Below are positions 26,094 to 35,010 of a DNA stretch of 64,000 nt, piece after piece (positions within the stretch are counted from its first letter, which is position 1; every line of letters begins with the position of its first letter). The notes beneath the pieces were generated by a model. The model was not told where the DNA came from and ran no database searches. It saw only the letters and a list, made by a program, of their open reading frames with translations. This DNA comes from Euryarchaeota archaeon UBA130 (GTDB lineage: Archaea > Thermoplasmatota > Poseidoniia > Poseidoniales > Thalassarchaeaceae): positions 36,065-100,064 of the forward strand of contig DAVY01000009.1 in NCBI GenBank assembly GCA_002505775.1, read 5' to 3'. The position numbers were made by a program, and so were the translations under genes.

Positions 26094-27737
26094 ATGGCAG
26101 ACTTCAGTACCACACTCAGAAGCCTTTCATCCCCAAAATTTAGGAGAGGGGCATCGATAGGTGCATTTTGGATTCTGATGGCTATTCTTGCGGTCCAGAT
26201 ACTGCAGACCTACTTGGTTGATGGCGAGACCCAGCAATCAGCTTATGGCAATGATTGGAATGATTTGGGATCCTTCAGGTCAGATATCAACAATATGGGC
26301 ATTGAGACAAATGCTCTCGTCTCCAGTCCACTTCTGCTTAGCGAGATAGACTACCCCGAGGAGGCGGTTTTTATCGTCTCTGGAGTCGAAAGAGATACAA
26401 TTTCACTCCCTAGATTCACAGGAGATGAAAGCGTCATCGAATTGACAGAAAGTGATGGGTATACAAACTCAGAAATCCTAGCAATTGAAAACTTTGTTCA
26501 GAGGGGTGGCACAGTAATTCTGATGGATGATTTTGGATATTCAGCTCAGTTGGCCATGCAATTTGGTTTGGACTATTCTGGGCACAGACTCTATGACGGA
26601 CAAGCATATGCACATGAATTGGATTACAATTATGTCTGGGTCAACTCCTCATCAGCATATAATTTTACAACTAATTCAGGTTCTTTGTCTTCTGTAAATC
26701 CTTGTCTGAAGGACTCAGATGCGGACGGGGTAATTGACCTACTCGACCTAAATCCACAAGACTCTACCATTACTACTTCTGGAATCTCCATCGGAGACGT
26801 CGGACTATGCTCTCACAGATTTGATCCAGCCACTTCTGCCTGGGATTTTACAGAGGGATACAACATGCTCACCAATGGCCCTTCGGCCTTCGAGAAGGAT
26901 AGCTCCTACAATCCTGTTGAGAATAGGTACGCTATAGGAAGGTCAACCTTAGACTCATACCTGGACACTAATGATGATGGAAACCTAACGGTAGGGTTTG
27001 AGGCCGCTGGAATTGAGGATGATGAGCAGGGCCCGTTTGCAGTTTACGTTAGATATTGTTTCGACAGGTTATGCATCGATCCTGACTCTGGAAGAGTTCA
27101 CTTCGTCTCCGATGGATCACTTCTGATAAATTCCCTCTACAATCCTGACTTCGACCCCGAATACTCAGGACTAGTCCCTGATAATGACAATCGCAAATGG
27201 GCCCTTGACATAATTGCTGAGGCACTTCTAATTGGGAACTCAAGTACTCAGGCCAGCGATAATGCAATAGTAATTTTCGATGAGAGTAGACATCAGCAAT
27301 CAAACATCGGTGGAGATACATACAACCTTCTCTACTATCTTCTGATTTACTTTACAAATGATTGGATGGCGATGTTAATTTTGTTCCTCGGACTGTTCAT
27401 ATCCCTCGAGGCAGTTCTAATCAGGAAGGAAGATCCGGACGAATGGAGGCACGTCTTCAGAATAATATACTATGGATTTGGGGATGCAAGGAGGTATGAG
27501 TACTACCAGAGGCCGGAGAAGATTAGACAGGTCCTTCTAACCCGTATCAGAAACGTCAACGCTATGTCGAGAGAGGAGTTTGATGCTCTACCAGCAGCCC
27601 AGCTACAGAAAATGGTTGATGACAAGGTCTTGACCGATTTTATTTTCAATGATAGGAGATACAAAACCGATGAGCTGGTAGGAATCGTGAAGAAAATCAA
27701 ACACTGGGGTTCCAACGAAACAGAGGGGGATGCCTAA
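26094..27737 (+). CDS. DUF4350-like membrane protein with calcium-binding insert
   Basis: 547 residues. One membrane helix near residues 22-40 and another near 415-435 enclose an outside domain. The first half (NDLGSFRSDINNMGIETNALV, LAIENFVQRGGTVILMDDFG) matches the glutamine-amidotransferase-like fold of DUF4350 proteins that neighbour DUF58 genes. A thrombospondin type 3-like insert (DSDADGVIDLLDLNP, about 205-220) interrupts it. After the second helix comes a cytoplasmic part of about 110 residues, rich in Arg/Glu. ATG 26094 has GGAGG upstream. The stop overlaps the DUF58 gene by eight bases. Confidence 0.7.
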   Translation: MADFSTTLRSLSSPKFRRGASIGAFWILMAILAVQILQTYLVDGETQQSAYGNDWNDLGSFRSDINNMGIETNALVSSPLLLSEIDYPEEAVFIVSGVERDTISLPRFTGDESVIELTESDGYTNSEILAIENFVQRGGTVILMDDFGYSAQLAMQFGLDYSGHRLYDGQAYAHELDYNYVWVNSSSAYNFTTNSGSLSSVNPCLKDSDADGVIDLLDLNPQDSTITTSGISIGDVGLCSHRFDPATSAWDFTEGYNMLTNGPSAFEKDSSYNPVENRYAIGRSTLDSYLDTNDDGNLTVGFEAAGIEDDEQGPFAVYVRYCFDRLCIDPDSGRVHFVSDGSLLINSLYNPDFDPEYSGLVPDNDNRKWALDIIAEALLIGNSSTQASDNAIVIFDESRHQQSNIGGDTYNLLYYLLIYFTNDWMAMLILFLGLFISLEAVLIRKEDPDEWRHVFRIIYYGFGDARRYEYYQRPEKIRQVLLTRIRNVNAMSREEFDALPAAQLQKMVDDKVLTDFIFNDRRYKTDELVGIVKKIKHWGSNETEGDA

Positions 27738-28992
27738 TTTGTGGACCAGAAAAGCAGCTATCATGCTCACTAGCGGAATAAGTTTGATTCTCATTGGGAT
27801 GATGATATCCAACTTCCAATTGATGATAATAGGATTATCTTTCATATCTATGCTGGCGATAAACGGCTGGGTTTCTGGTCATTCCGAGTTGACAATCAGA
27901 AGAGAGACCTCTGCTACCAACGTCTACAAGGGGGATGATATCGTTATTTCGTTGACTATCACAAACAACTCATACCGAAGAACCCAGCAATTAGAGCTAT
28001 TCGATAATGTTCCCCACGAAATGAAGATGAGAAAGGGAATAAACCAGATGAGGATGAATCTAGGTCCCGGGCAGTCTGCTACAATGAAGTATGTTGTTAG
28101 ATGTCCACTCAGAGGCCACTACACAGTTGGTCCAGTATCTGTTAGGTATCGCAACGCATTCAACCTATTTGTAAGCGAAACGAAAGTAGACGATCGATCA
28201 GATATCACTGTATTTCCCCAGATTAGAGATATTGAGGATGCCCTTCTGAGATCAGATGTTCCAAAGATGTACTCTGGGGCGACCACTCTCAAGACTCCCG
28301 GCCCCGGGATGGAGTTCTATGCCCTTAGGGAGTATCTCCCAGGAGATTCATTCCGCTCGATCAACTGGAAAGCACTGGCTAGAACTGGTGAGATGATGGT
28401 AAATGAGAAGACCAGAGACGCAGTTACAGACGTCTTCGTTGTCGTGGATACCCGTGACGTTTCAAGAATCGGAACAGTCCTGAAGAATCCTCTGGAAATG
28501 GGAACGGTAGCCGCGGCATCAGTGTCTAATTACTTCCTAAAAAGGAGAGACTCTGTATCTCTTGTGACTTATGGATCCAGGATGGACTACCTTCCTCCAG
28601 AAACTGGGGATAAGCAGTATTTCAAAATTCTTAGCGGACTCGCGTCAGTACAGCCTAAGGGTTCAATGCCCCTTCAAGCCGTGACAAACGCTTTATCGCC
28701 AAGAATAAGCAGGGGTTCTCCAGTTTTCATAATAAGTAGCTTAGAAGGAGATGGGACGACTCTTCCAGCCATTCGAAGCCTATCGGGAAAGGGACATGAA
28801 GTAATTGTCCTATCGCCAAGTAGCATCGATTTAGAAAGGCTGGTCAGTAGAATTCCGAGAATGTCGTATGAGGTTCTGAAATTGGAGAGACAGAATAGAC
28901 TGACCGCAATTGCTGGATATGGTGCAAAGGTAATTGATTGGACCCCCGATGTCGAACTATCACAAGCATTGTTACAGATAAATTTGAGTTAG
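27730..28992 (+). CDS. DUF58 family protein (VWA-like)
   Basis: 420 residues. Two membrane helices at about 15-55, an Ig-like beta domain, then the DUF58 signature EFYALREYLPGDSFRSINWK with ARTGEMMVNEK, and a von Willebrand A-like fold (VFVVVDTRDVSRIG). DUF58 proteins usually sit beside a MoxR AAA ATPase and take part in assembly or maturation of membrane or periplasmic complexes. No MoxR gene is in this operon. AGGGGG precedes ATG 27730, which lies inside the previous gene. Confidence 0.9.
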   Translation: MPNLWTRKAAIMLTSGISLILIGMMISNFQLMIIGLSFISMLAINGWVSGHSELTIRRETSATNVYKGDDIVISLTITNNSYRRTQQLELFDNVPHEMKMRKGINQMRMNLGPGQSATMKYVVRCPLRGHYTVGPVSVRYRNAFNLFVSETKVDDRSDITVFPQIRDIEDALLRSDVPKMYSGATTLKTPGPGMEFYALREYLPGDSFRSINWKALARTGEMMVNEKTRDAVTDVFVVVDTRDVSRIGTVLKNPLEMGTVAAASVSNYFLKRRDSVSLVTYGSRMDYLPPETGDKQYFKILSGLASVQPKGSMPLQAVTNALSPRISRGSPVFIISSLEGDGTTLPAIRSLSGKGHEVIVLSPSSIDLERLVSRIPRMSYEVLKLERQNRLTAIAGYGAKVIDWTPDVELSQALLQINLS

Positions 28993-29004
28993 GAGGATTG
29001 CATT

Positions 29005-30213
29005 ATGGTGAAAAATTCTGTACCTGACAGCCAATCTCTTGAGATTTCCTATCTCAGGAAGAGGTGGAAGATTATCTTCCTTCAATTAATTTCTACCGCT
29101 GCTCTCCTGGCCCTGATGAATAGGATGATCAAGATTTATGGGACATGCTCAGAATCGTTCGTCGAGACCTATTCAGACGGCTCGAATTACTGGTGTCCGT
29201 CATATGAGCACACTCGTGGGTTAATTTGGTTTAGAGAGCAAACTGGGTCACTAGTGCTTCCAGATGCAATTCATGGATTAGATCAGACTGGAAATATGAC
29301 CCTTGTAGCCCCTCTAATTTTGTGCGTAATCCTTACGGCAATCTGGATTTACACGCTTACCGCCAAGGAAAGTATCAGCAGGAACATCAGGAGATTCCTA
29401 ATTGGCGGGATGCTAGCTTGGGGACTTCTTCCATTCGTGATATCTTGGATTTTAGCAATATCCAGCTTCGGCTTTCACCTCCCCTGGGGGGAGACAGATG
29501 ATTTGAACCATCTAAGCCATCTCTGGAAGCCAGTGTTGTTTATATTCGAGTTAGTCTTTCTGGGAATTGTCTTTGCGCCAATACTATCAGGTTTGATGGG
29601 CATCTGGGGGCTCTCCAGAAAGCTCCTGACTTGGACAATAGGTTACTATCTGACGATTATCGGTATCCACGCCATCCTAACTTTCGAGGGAATAACTGAG
29701 TCAGTCGATCTAGGGTTAACCCCCCTCCCTGCACAGATTGGAGAAGCAACTCTATTCGGGGGACTGGTATCGCCACTTTCATTGAACCTTCTGCAAGTGG
29801 CCATACTTTTGTTGGTGTATCTAGAATCCGGATCGGCAGTGATATCAAACATGGAGTATGCTTCTATGCTACCAGGCGAGGCTAGGAGAGACCCAGAATA
29901 TGTCAGACAATTCAACAATGTTCTGAATGGGCACATCGCTCACCTAATCGGCGTGATGGCCTTGGTCTCTGTTACCACAGCTATAGCATTGGAATTTGAC
30001 GACTTTCTAATATCAACAGTCAGCGCTTTGTCTGGAGGCCAATGGGCTGGTCAGGTCAGAGAATCACTAGAGTTGCAACTGACTTATGGGAAGGTAATTT
30101 CAGCTGGTCTTTTCTTGATAGTCGTGGCCGGAATGAGATTCGTCCTTCCTTGGCAGAGAGTTACAGGTGTTGTTGAGTCAACACTGTTGAGATTCAGATC
30201 GAGCGAGTCTTGA
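29005..30213 (+). CDS. Unknown polytopic membrane protein, third gene of the DUF58 operon
   Basis: 402 residues with about eight membrane segments and an outside loop after helix 1 holding two cysteines (GTCSES, YWCPSYEH). I recognise no family. It starts 12 bases after the DUF58 stop with GGAGG before ATG 29005, so it very likely works with the DUF4350-like and DUF58 proteins, possibly as the membrane scaffold seen in other DUF58 cassettes. A T6 tract at 30217-30222 just after the stop may end the transcript. Confidence 0.7.
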   Translation: MVKNSVPDSQSLEISYLRKRWKIIFLQLISTAALLALMNRMIKIYGTCSESFVETYSDGSNYWCPSYEHTRGLIWFREQTGSLVLPDAIHGLDQTGNMTLVAPLILCVILTAIWIYTLTAKESISRNIRRFLIGGMLAWGLLPFVISWILAISSFGFHLPWGETDDLNHLSHLWKPVLFIFELVFLGIVFAPILSGLMGIWGLSRKLLTWTIGYYLTIIGIHAILTFEGITESVDLGLTPLPAQIGEATLFGGLVSPLSLNLLQVAILLLVYLESGSAVISNMEYASMLPGEARRDPEYVRQFNNVLNGHIAHLIGVMALVSVTTAIALEFDDFLISTVSALSGGQWAGQVRESLELQLTYGKVISAGLFLIVVAGMRFVLPWQRVTGVVESTLLRFRSSES

Positions 30214-30465
30214 CTATTTTTTACCAGTGATAGACAACATGGCTCGAAAAAGCCAGTCAGAAAATAATGGGACGATTAGAATCAGTAAGAAAAGAGTGAG
30301 TATTTGAGAACTCACCCCAAAGACTTCCTGAACGAACTGGTTGATCCTATCGTATGAAGCAAAAACTCCCACCAGGACAAGAATAATCACCGTTCTCTCA
30401 GGTAATGAGGAATGACTCTCTCCCCTGACGAAAGGCCTACCAAGAAGCGTCCCAGATTTCCCCAC
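30214..30465 (-). CDS. Small two-helix membrane protein
   Basis: 83 residues: a short polar N-terminus (MGKSGTLLGRPFVRGESHSS), helix one near 24-36 (RTVIILVLVGVFASY), an amphipathic linker, and helix two near 53-73 (ILTLFLLILIVPLFSDW), then a basic end. No known family. It ends directly against the convergent membrane protein gene and is divergent from ncsA. Coding nature is supported by the clear membrane pattern and by filling the gap, but the evidence is modest. Confidence 0.5.
   Translation of the reverse strand: MGKSGTLLGRPFVRGESHSSLPERTVIILVLVGVFASYDRINQFVQEVFGVSSQILTLFLLILIVPLFSDWLFRAMLSITGKK
30217..30222 (+). terminator. T6 tract after the DUF58 operon
   Basis: Six T right after the stop of the third operon gene, the expected archaeal terminator position. 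It also lies within the end of the convergent small membrane protein gene. Confidence 0.35.
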
Positions 30466-30562
30466 AAGGGCGCTGAAAAATTACTACATTATCAAAAATA
30501 CGCTAAATTAGAGTTGCCAGACTCACACTGGGTTCAAGTCTTGAACACTCCCGGACGAGTAT

Positions 30563-31564
30563 ATGGGAGGTGCAGTATCGGTAACCAGTTGCAGTAGATG
30601 CAAGAGTCCAGCCGTTGTTCATCAGCCGTACAGCGGTCAACACCTCTGCGGAAAACACCTTTCAGACTCTATCCGAAGAAGAACATCAAAGGAACTCAGG
30701 AGGCAATTAGTTCTCCCCAAGGATGCCAGGAAACCTGATGGGAGTCCCTATGTTGTACTCGTAGCAGTTTCAGGAGGAAAGGACTCAGCAGTACTTCTGA
30801 CTATGGTGAAAGATATAATCGGCGGAAGGAGAGATGTTAGGATCGTTGCAGGCTGCGTCGATGAAGGAATCGATGGGTACAGATCGCCATCGTTGGAGTG
30901 TGCGAGGAGCCTCTCGGAAGAACTGGATATTGAGTTCGTCACACTGAGCTACGAAGAAATGGGATATGATAGGATGGACAAAGTCGTTTCAAAAATCCCT
31001 GCAATGGGCAAGCTCAACGATGAGGCCGATGGGATGATGCCATGCTCTTTCTGTGGAGTATTCAGAAGACAAAGTCTGAATGCGTTAGCAGATAAGGTGG
31101 GTGCTGACGTTATGGCTCTAGGCCACAATCTGGATGATATGGCTCAGTCGATCCTAATGAATCTCCAGAAGGGAGAAATTGAGAGGTCAGTGAGACTTGC
31201 GCCACACACATCTTCGCCGATTGAGGGAATGGTCCCAAGGATCGTCCCTTTGAGGTGGATACCAGAGCAGGAGATACACGCATTCGCGATAGTGAATAGC
31301 CTACCAATCCATCATGGAGACTGCCCACACGCTCCAGGCGCTCAGAGACAGCAGAGTAGAGCCATAGTTGCACAGCTTGAGTCACTCACCCCCGGGGCCA
31401 GACACGGCCTACTCCATTCTCTGGATCAAATAAGGGAGATCCACAGAGTAGTCCACCCCGATCCAAATTCTAACATAAGCAGTTGTACACTTTGCGGAGA
31501 GGCTACATCCAGGCCAGTGTGTCAGTCCTGCACAATGAAGAAGTGGCTTTCAGAGGTTCCTTGA
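30563..31564 (+). CDS. TtuA/NcsA-family tRNA 2-thiolation enzyme
   Basis: 333 residues. An N-terminal zinc finger (CSRC, then CGKH), the PP-loop VSGGKDS near residue 70, PCSFCGVFRR with catalytic-site cysteines, GHNLDDMAQSILMN, GDCPHAPGAQR, and a C-terminal CTLCGE...CQSC zinc finger are all as in TtuA/Ncs6/NcsA. These adenylate a tRNA uridine and insert sulfur, often through a 4Fe-4S cluster. Whether it acts on U34 or U54 cannot be told. It is followed after eight bases by trhO, another tRNA uridine modification gene. Confidence 0.9.
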   Translation: MGGAVSVTSCSRCKSPAVVHQPYSGQHLCGKHLSDSIRRRTSKELRRQLVLPKDARKPDGSPYVVLVAVSGGKDSAVLLTMVKDIIGGRRDVRIVAGCVDEGIDGYRSPSLECARSLSEELDIEFVTLSYEEMGYDRMDKVVSKIPAMGKLNDEADGMMPCSFCGVFRRQSLNALADKVGADVMALGHNLDDMAQSILMNLQKGEIERSVRLAPHTSSPIEGMVPRIVPLRWIPEQEIHAFAIVNSLPIHHGDCPHAPGAQRQQSRAIVAQLESLTPGARHGLLHSLDQIREIHRVVHPDPNSNISSCTLCGEATSRPVCQSCTMKKWLSEVP

Positions 31565-31572
31565 GGGATTTT

Positions 31573-32391
31573 ATGTTCGTGAATATCGCTGGATACAGAT
31601 TCGTAGATCTTCCAGATAGAGATAATCTTAGGGCCCCATTCAGAGAGAAATGCACCAGCCTCGGACTAAAGGGAACAATTCTCCTAAGCCCCAATGGAAT
31701 CAATTTCTTTCTGGCAGGAACTCAAGAATCAATTAATGATTATGTCTCATTCTTGGAGGAAGACTCCAGGCTAACCGGTATACCCATGCATATCACTTAC
31801 TCCGACTATCAGCCCTTTCGTAGAATGCTCGTCCGTTTGAAAAAAGAAATCATTTCCCTGGGAATGGACGAAATTAGACCGGTAGAAAATGAGGGGAATT
31901 ACGTCAATCCTAGTCAGTTCAAGACGTGGCTTGATGAAGGCAAGGAGGTAATTGTCTTGGACACTAGGAACGATTATGAACTCAGGGTTGGGTCATTTGA
32001 AAACTCAATAGACCTTGATATTAAGTCATTCAGGGAGTTTCCCGAGGCCGTAAAGAGATTAGATTATGATAAATCTACTCCGGTAGTGATGTTCTGTACC
32101 GGGGGAATTAGATGCGAGAAGGCTAGTATGGTAATGGAATCCCAAGGATGGGGTGAAGTGTACCAAATCAGAGGAGGCGTCCTTGGATACTTCAAGGAGG
32201 TAGGAGGGGCACATTGGAAGGGCGACTGCTTCGTTTTTGACCAAAGGGTATCCTTGGACACAGAGCTAATGGAGGCGGACCACCAGATGTGCTTCAATTG
32301 CAGAGAACCCCTTTCTCCTGACGACCTAAAGTCTGAGAAGTACTCATTAGAGGAGTATTGCCCCTACTGCTACGAGAGGGTGGTTTCCTAG
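31573..32391 (+). CDS. trhO: TrhO-like rhodanese-domain tRNA uridine hydroxylase
   Basis: 272 residues. An N-terminal acylphosphatase-like domain (YRFVDLPDRDNLRAPF, GTILLSPNGINFFLAG) and a rhodanese domain with active Cys in MFCTGGIRCEKA near residue 174, preceded by VLDTRNDYELRVGSFENS, match TrhO (formerly YceA, UPF0176). E. coli TrhO makes 5-hydroxyuridine at tRNA position 34 using oxygen. A C-terminal pair CFNCREP...YCPYC may bind zinc. ATG 31573 gives the family start; the frame is open further upstream inside ncsA. This family is mainly bacterial. Confidence 0.88.
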   Translation: MFVNIAGYRFVDLPDRDNLRAPFREKCTSLGLKGTILLSPNGINFFLAGTQESINDYVSFLEEDSRLTGIPMHITYSDYQPFRRMLVRLKKEIISLGMDEIRPVENEGNYVNPSQFKTWLDEGKEVIVLDTRNDYELRVGSFENSIDLDIKSFREFPEAVKRLDYDKSTPVVMFCTGGIRCEKASMVMESQGWGEVYQIRGGVLGYFKEVGGAHWKGDCFVFDQRVSLDTELMEADHQMCFNCREPLSPDDLKSEKYSLEEYCPYCYERVVS

Positions 32392-32392
32392 G

Positions 32393-32752
32393 ATGGGTAA
32401 AGTTAACTTCATTCGGAAGTTTTCAATGTTCACGGACCATTGGTCTCCCAAAGTGATTGCTCAAATGAATGACTACCAATTCAAGCTTGTCAAAATAAAA
32501 GGCGATTTCATTTGGCACAACCACTCAGATACTGATGAGGCATTCATTGTACTCGAAGGAACTATGTTCATAGAGTTAGAGAATGAGACTATAGAGCTTA
32601 ATGAGGGGGAGATGTATGTCGTTCTGAAGGGTACAGATCACAAGCCATATGCCATAGATGAGTGCAAAATAATGCTAGTTGAGCCCAAGGGAGTAATCAA
32701 TACGGGGAACAAGACTAGCGAACTCACATCATCAAATGACGTTTGGATCTAG
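32393..32752 (+). CDS. Small cupin protein
   Basis: 119 residues. WHNHSDTDEAFIVLEGTMF is cupin motif 1 (His, His, Glu ligands) and GEMYVVLKGTDHKPYA is motif 2 with the second histidine. It should bind a divalent metal in a small beta barrel. The substrate is unknown. Only one base separates it from trhO, so it is part of the same operon and could assist the oxygen- or sulfur-dependent modification steps (inference). Confidence 0.85.
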   Translation: MGKVNFIRKFSMFTDHWSPKVIAQMNDYQFKLVKIKGDFIWHNHSDTDEAFIVLEGTMFIELENETIELNEGEMYVVLKGTDHKPYAIDECKIMLVEPKGVINTGNKTSELTSSNDVWI

Positions 32753-32757
32753 TACCG

Positions 32758-33618
32758 TTACTTGTGCCTGTGGCAGTACTCCAAGCTCCTGAATGCTAGA
32801 CTATTACACCCCTCTATGGAACAGTAAGTAAACTCTCTCCTCGACAGAGATGAGCCTGTTTTTTTCCGCTTATTGTCAATCGCCATAACGGACCTCCCTT
32901 CAACCGCTCTTTCGATTTTTATGCCTTTGAAAGCCTCGCGTGATTGATATCCCTCAGAGTACCTCTTTTTACCAGCCTCACCAAAGCTCTCTCCCCTTAG
33001 GGTCTGGCTTTTTTTGATATTGTCAATCTCTCCCTTATCGAACCAAATCAGCCCACAATCCCTGCAACCGTCAAGCTCCATGAGATTCATCGTGTTGGGT
33101 ACTGCCAGCTGAATAAGATCAATTATAGTAATGCCAGTTCCCTGGTCCGGCAGTACGTATGAGATTGGGATTCTCGCCATTTTCACCTCACATCCAGGGC
33201 ATTTGATTTCACTTGACTCAATTGAATTATCAAGCTCTGACATCAATTTCCCAGGAAGATCTGAAATTCCACTGTAGTTCTTTATCCCAAATAGCGTCTT
33301 ATGATCCAACAATACTCCTTCACATCTAAAACAGCTGAATCTGTAGCTTGCATTCTGCTTATGTTGCCATCCCCCCCATGTCATTATGGAAATTGATACC
33401 AAAACTGCCAATACGAACATTTCAATTAGCAAAAGAAAGGCTACAAAGGATCCGAGAATCCACAACCCCACGTTCCATCTATCTTGCTTGTAAGCCATAG
33501 GTCCACACCCCCTAGGGCACTCCATTGGATCAACTTCTGCTGTCATGCGGATATGCGCATGACAGAATAACTCCCCTTCCACAGCATCTGAGGAACATTC
33601 GACAGCCATGCATTTCAT
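32758..33618 (-). CDS. Zinc-finger membrane protein (zf-TFIIB type)
   Basis: 286 residues. A CMAVEC...FCHAH finger opens the protein and a very similar CSIEGC...YCHRH finger closes it. Between them lie a CPRGCG knuckle, two membrane helices near residues 52-80, a CFRCEG knuckle, and a zf-TFIIB domain (CPGCEVKM, then CRDCGLIWFDKGEID). The zinc sites probably face the cytoplasm and recognise protein partners. No enzymatic motif is seen. It follows the MFS gene in the thrS operon direction after 42 bases. Confidence 0.72.
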   Translation of the reverse strand: MKCMAVECSSDAVEGELFCHAHIRMTAEVDPMECPRGCGPMAYKQDRWNVGLWILGSFVAFLLLIEMFVLAVLVSISIMTWGGWQHKQNASYRFSCFRCEGVLLDHKTLFGIKNYSGISDLPGKLMSELDNSIESSEIKCPGCEVKMARIPISYVLPDQGTGITIIDLIQLAVPNTMNLMELDGCRDCGLIWFDKGEIDNIKKSQTLRGESFGEAGKKRYSEGYQSREAFKGIKIERAVEGRSVMAIDNKRKKTGSSLSRREFTYCSIEGCNSLAFRSLEYCHRHK

Positions 33619-33660
33619 GAGCTTAGAGACGTTTACCTATTCATTATGATTGGGGCTAAT

Positions 33661-35010
33661 TCAATTTCGAACATTAAGCTCCTCATCCTCATATCTGCTC
33701 TCCAATTTTAGAGTCAATTGAAGCAGAGCCGCAATTACGAAAATCACTCCTGCGACTCTGAAGCAAGTATGGAACGTCCAAATCCCGGTCCCTTCAACTG
33801 TCATTGACCATAGGTAGGCAGCTAGTAAGGGCCCAATTATTCTGGCCAATGCCCCGTAACCCTCCTGAGCCCCCATTACGAGTCCAAGCTCATGCCCTCC
33901 TCTGTTTGCCTCAAGAGTAAGTAGTGACGAATGTGTCGGCGAAAAGAGGCCATTTCCTATTGCCAGACCAGCGGATGAACCAAGAATCAGCCAAGAGGCC
34001 TCCGGAGGAACATAGGGAAGACTGGCTATCCCTGCCCCGCACAGTATAGTTCCGATCATCATCAGATTAGCCATTCCAAACCTGTCGGTGAGTGGGCCAA
34101 TAAGACCTCCTTGAATGATAACTCCAAGAAGCCCAATGAAAGCAAAAATCCATCCATTTTCCATTTCGCTCCAACCAAGACCGCCATTATCTATCGACAT
34201 CGCTGTGAATAGGATGAAAGTTCCATGCATCATACTGAATGCCATAAGAAATAGGAAATTGATTATGACTAGGGTAGAGATTATTGGAATCCCAAGAACG
34301 CCGATAATATTCGAGAAGGTCTCTCTAAACTTGCCAAGGCCCCCATCTGAAACGCCATCAGCTCTGGAATCCGGACCAAGGCTCTCTTCTAGCCAAAAGT
34401 AGGCAAGGGCTAGGGAGACCAAGCTAAGTAGACTGGAAAATATGCATGGTAGCAGGTACTCATTAGCTCTCCAAAAGGATGAATCAAAGAATCCCCCTAT
34501 ACTTGTCGCCGGATCTGACAGAAGGCCTCCAATGAAAGGCCCAATCATGAACCCCAAACCAAAGGCTGCTCCTAACATTCCCATTCTTCTCGGAATCAAA
34601 TCATGTGTGCTAATGTCGCCAATGTAAGCTCTAGCCACAGCGATATTTCCATTTCCAGCACCTGCGAGAAATCTCGCAAAAATCGCCATTTCAAGACTGT
34701 TCGAAAGTCCGAAAACGATGAAAAATATTGAGTTGGAAATTAATCCAAACATTATAACAGGCCTTCTTCCAATCCTATCGCTTATTGATCCGAGAATCGG
34801 TGTGAAAAGGAATTGTGCTAGTGAGTATACTGCAATAACCACTCCTACCCAGAAATCTCTGCTTCCAACATCATTTATTCCCTGTCCAGAAGCCAGGTCT
34901 TGAACAAAATAGGTTAGGAATGGAATCACGATTGTAAACCCAAGCATATCAACTAGGACGACCAGAAACAATACCGTCATTGGGGAACGACCAGTAGATG
35001 GGGAAGTCAA
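33661..35010 (-). CDS. Major facilitator superfamily transporter
   Basis: 449 residues with twelve predicted membrane helices. GSISDRIGRRPVIMFGL is the MFS motif A between helices 2 and 3; ARFLAGAGNGNIAVARAYIGD is the helix 4-5 region of tetracycline/multidrug-resistance-like carriers, and DRFGMANLMMIG repeats motif A in the second half. Substrate cannot be inferred. Its ATG overlaps the thrS stop by four bases (ATGA), so the two are co-translated, an odd pairing with no evident functional link. Confidence 0.9.
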   Translation of the reverse strand: MTSPSTGRSPMTVLFLVVLVDMLGFTIVIPFLTYFVQDLASGQGINDVGSRDFWVGVVIAVYSLAQFLFTPILGSISDRIGRRPVIMFGLISNSIFFIVFGLSNSLEMAIFARFLAGAGNGNIAVARAYIGDISTHDLIPRRMGMLGAAFGLGFMIGPFIGGLLSDPATSIGGFFDSSFWRANEYLLPCIFSSLLSLVSLALAYFWLEESLGPDSRADGVSDGGLGKFRETFSNIIGVLGIPIISTLVIINFLFLMAFSMMHGTFILFTAMSIDNGGLGWSEMENGWIFAFIGLLGVIIQGGLIGPLTDRFGMANLMMIGTILCGAGIASLPYVPPEASWLILGSSAGLAIGNGLFSPTHSSLLTLEANRGGHELGLVMGAQEGYGALARIIGPLLAAYLWSMTVEGTGIWTFHTCFRVAGVIFVIAALLQLTLKLESRYEDEELNVRN

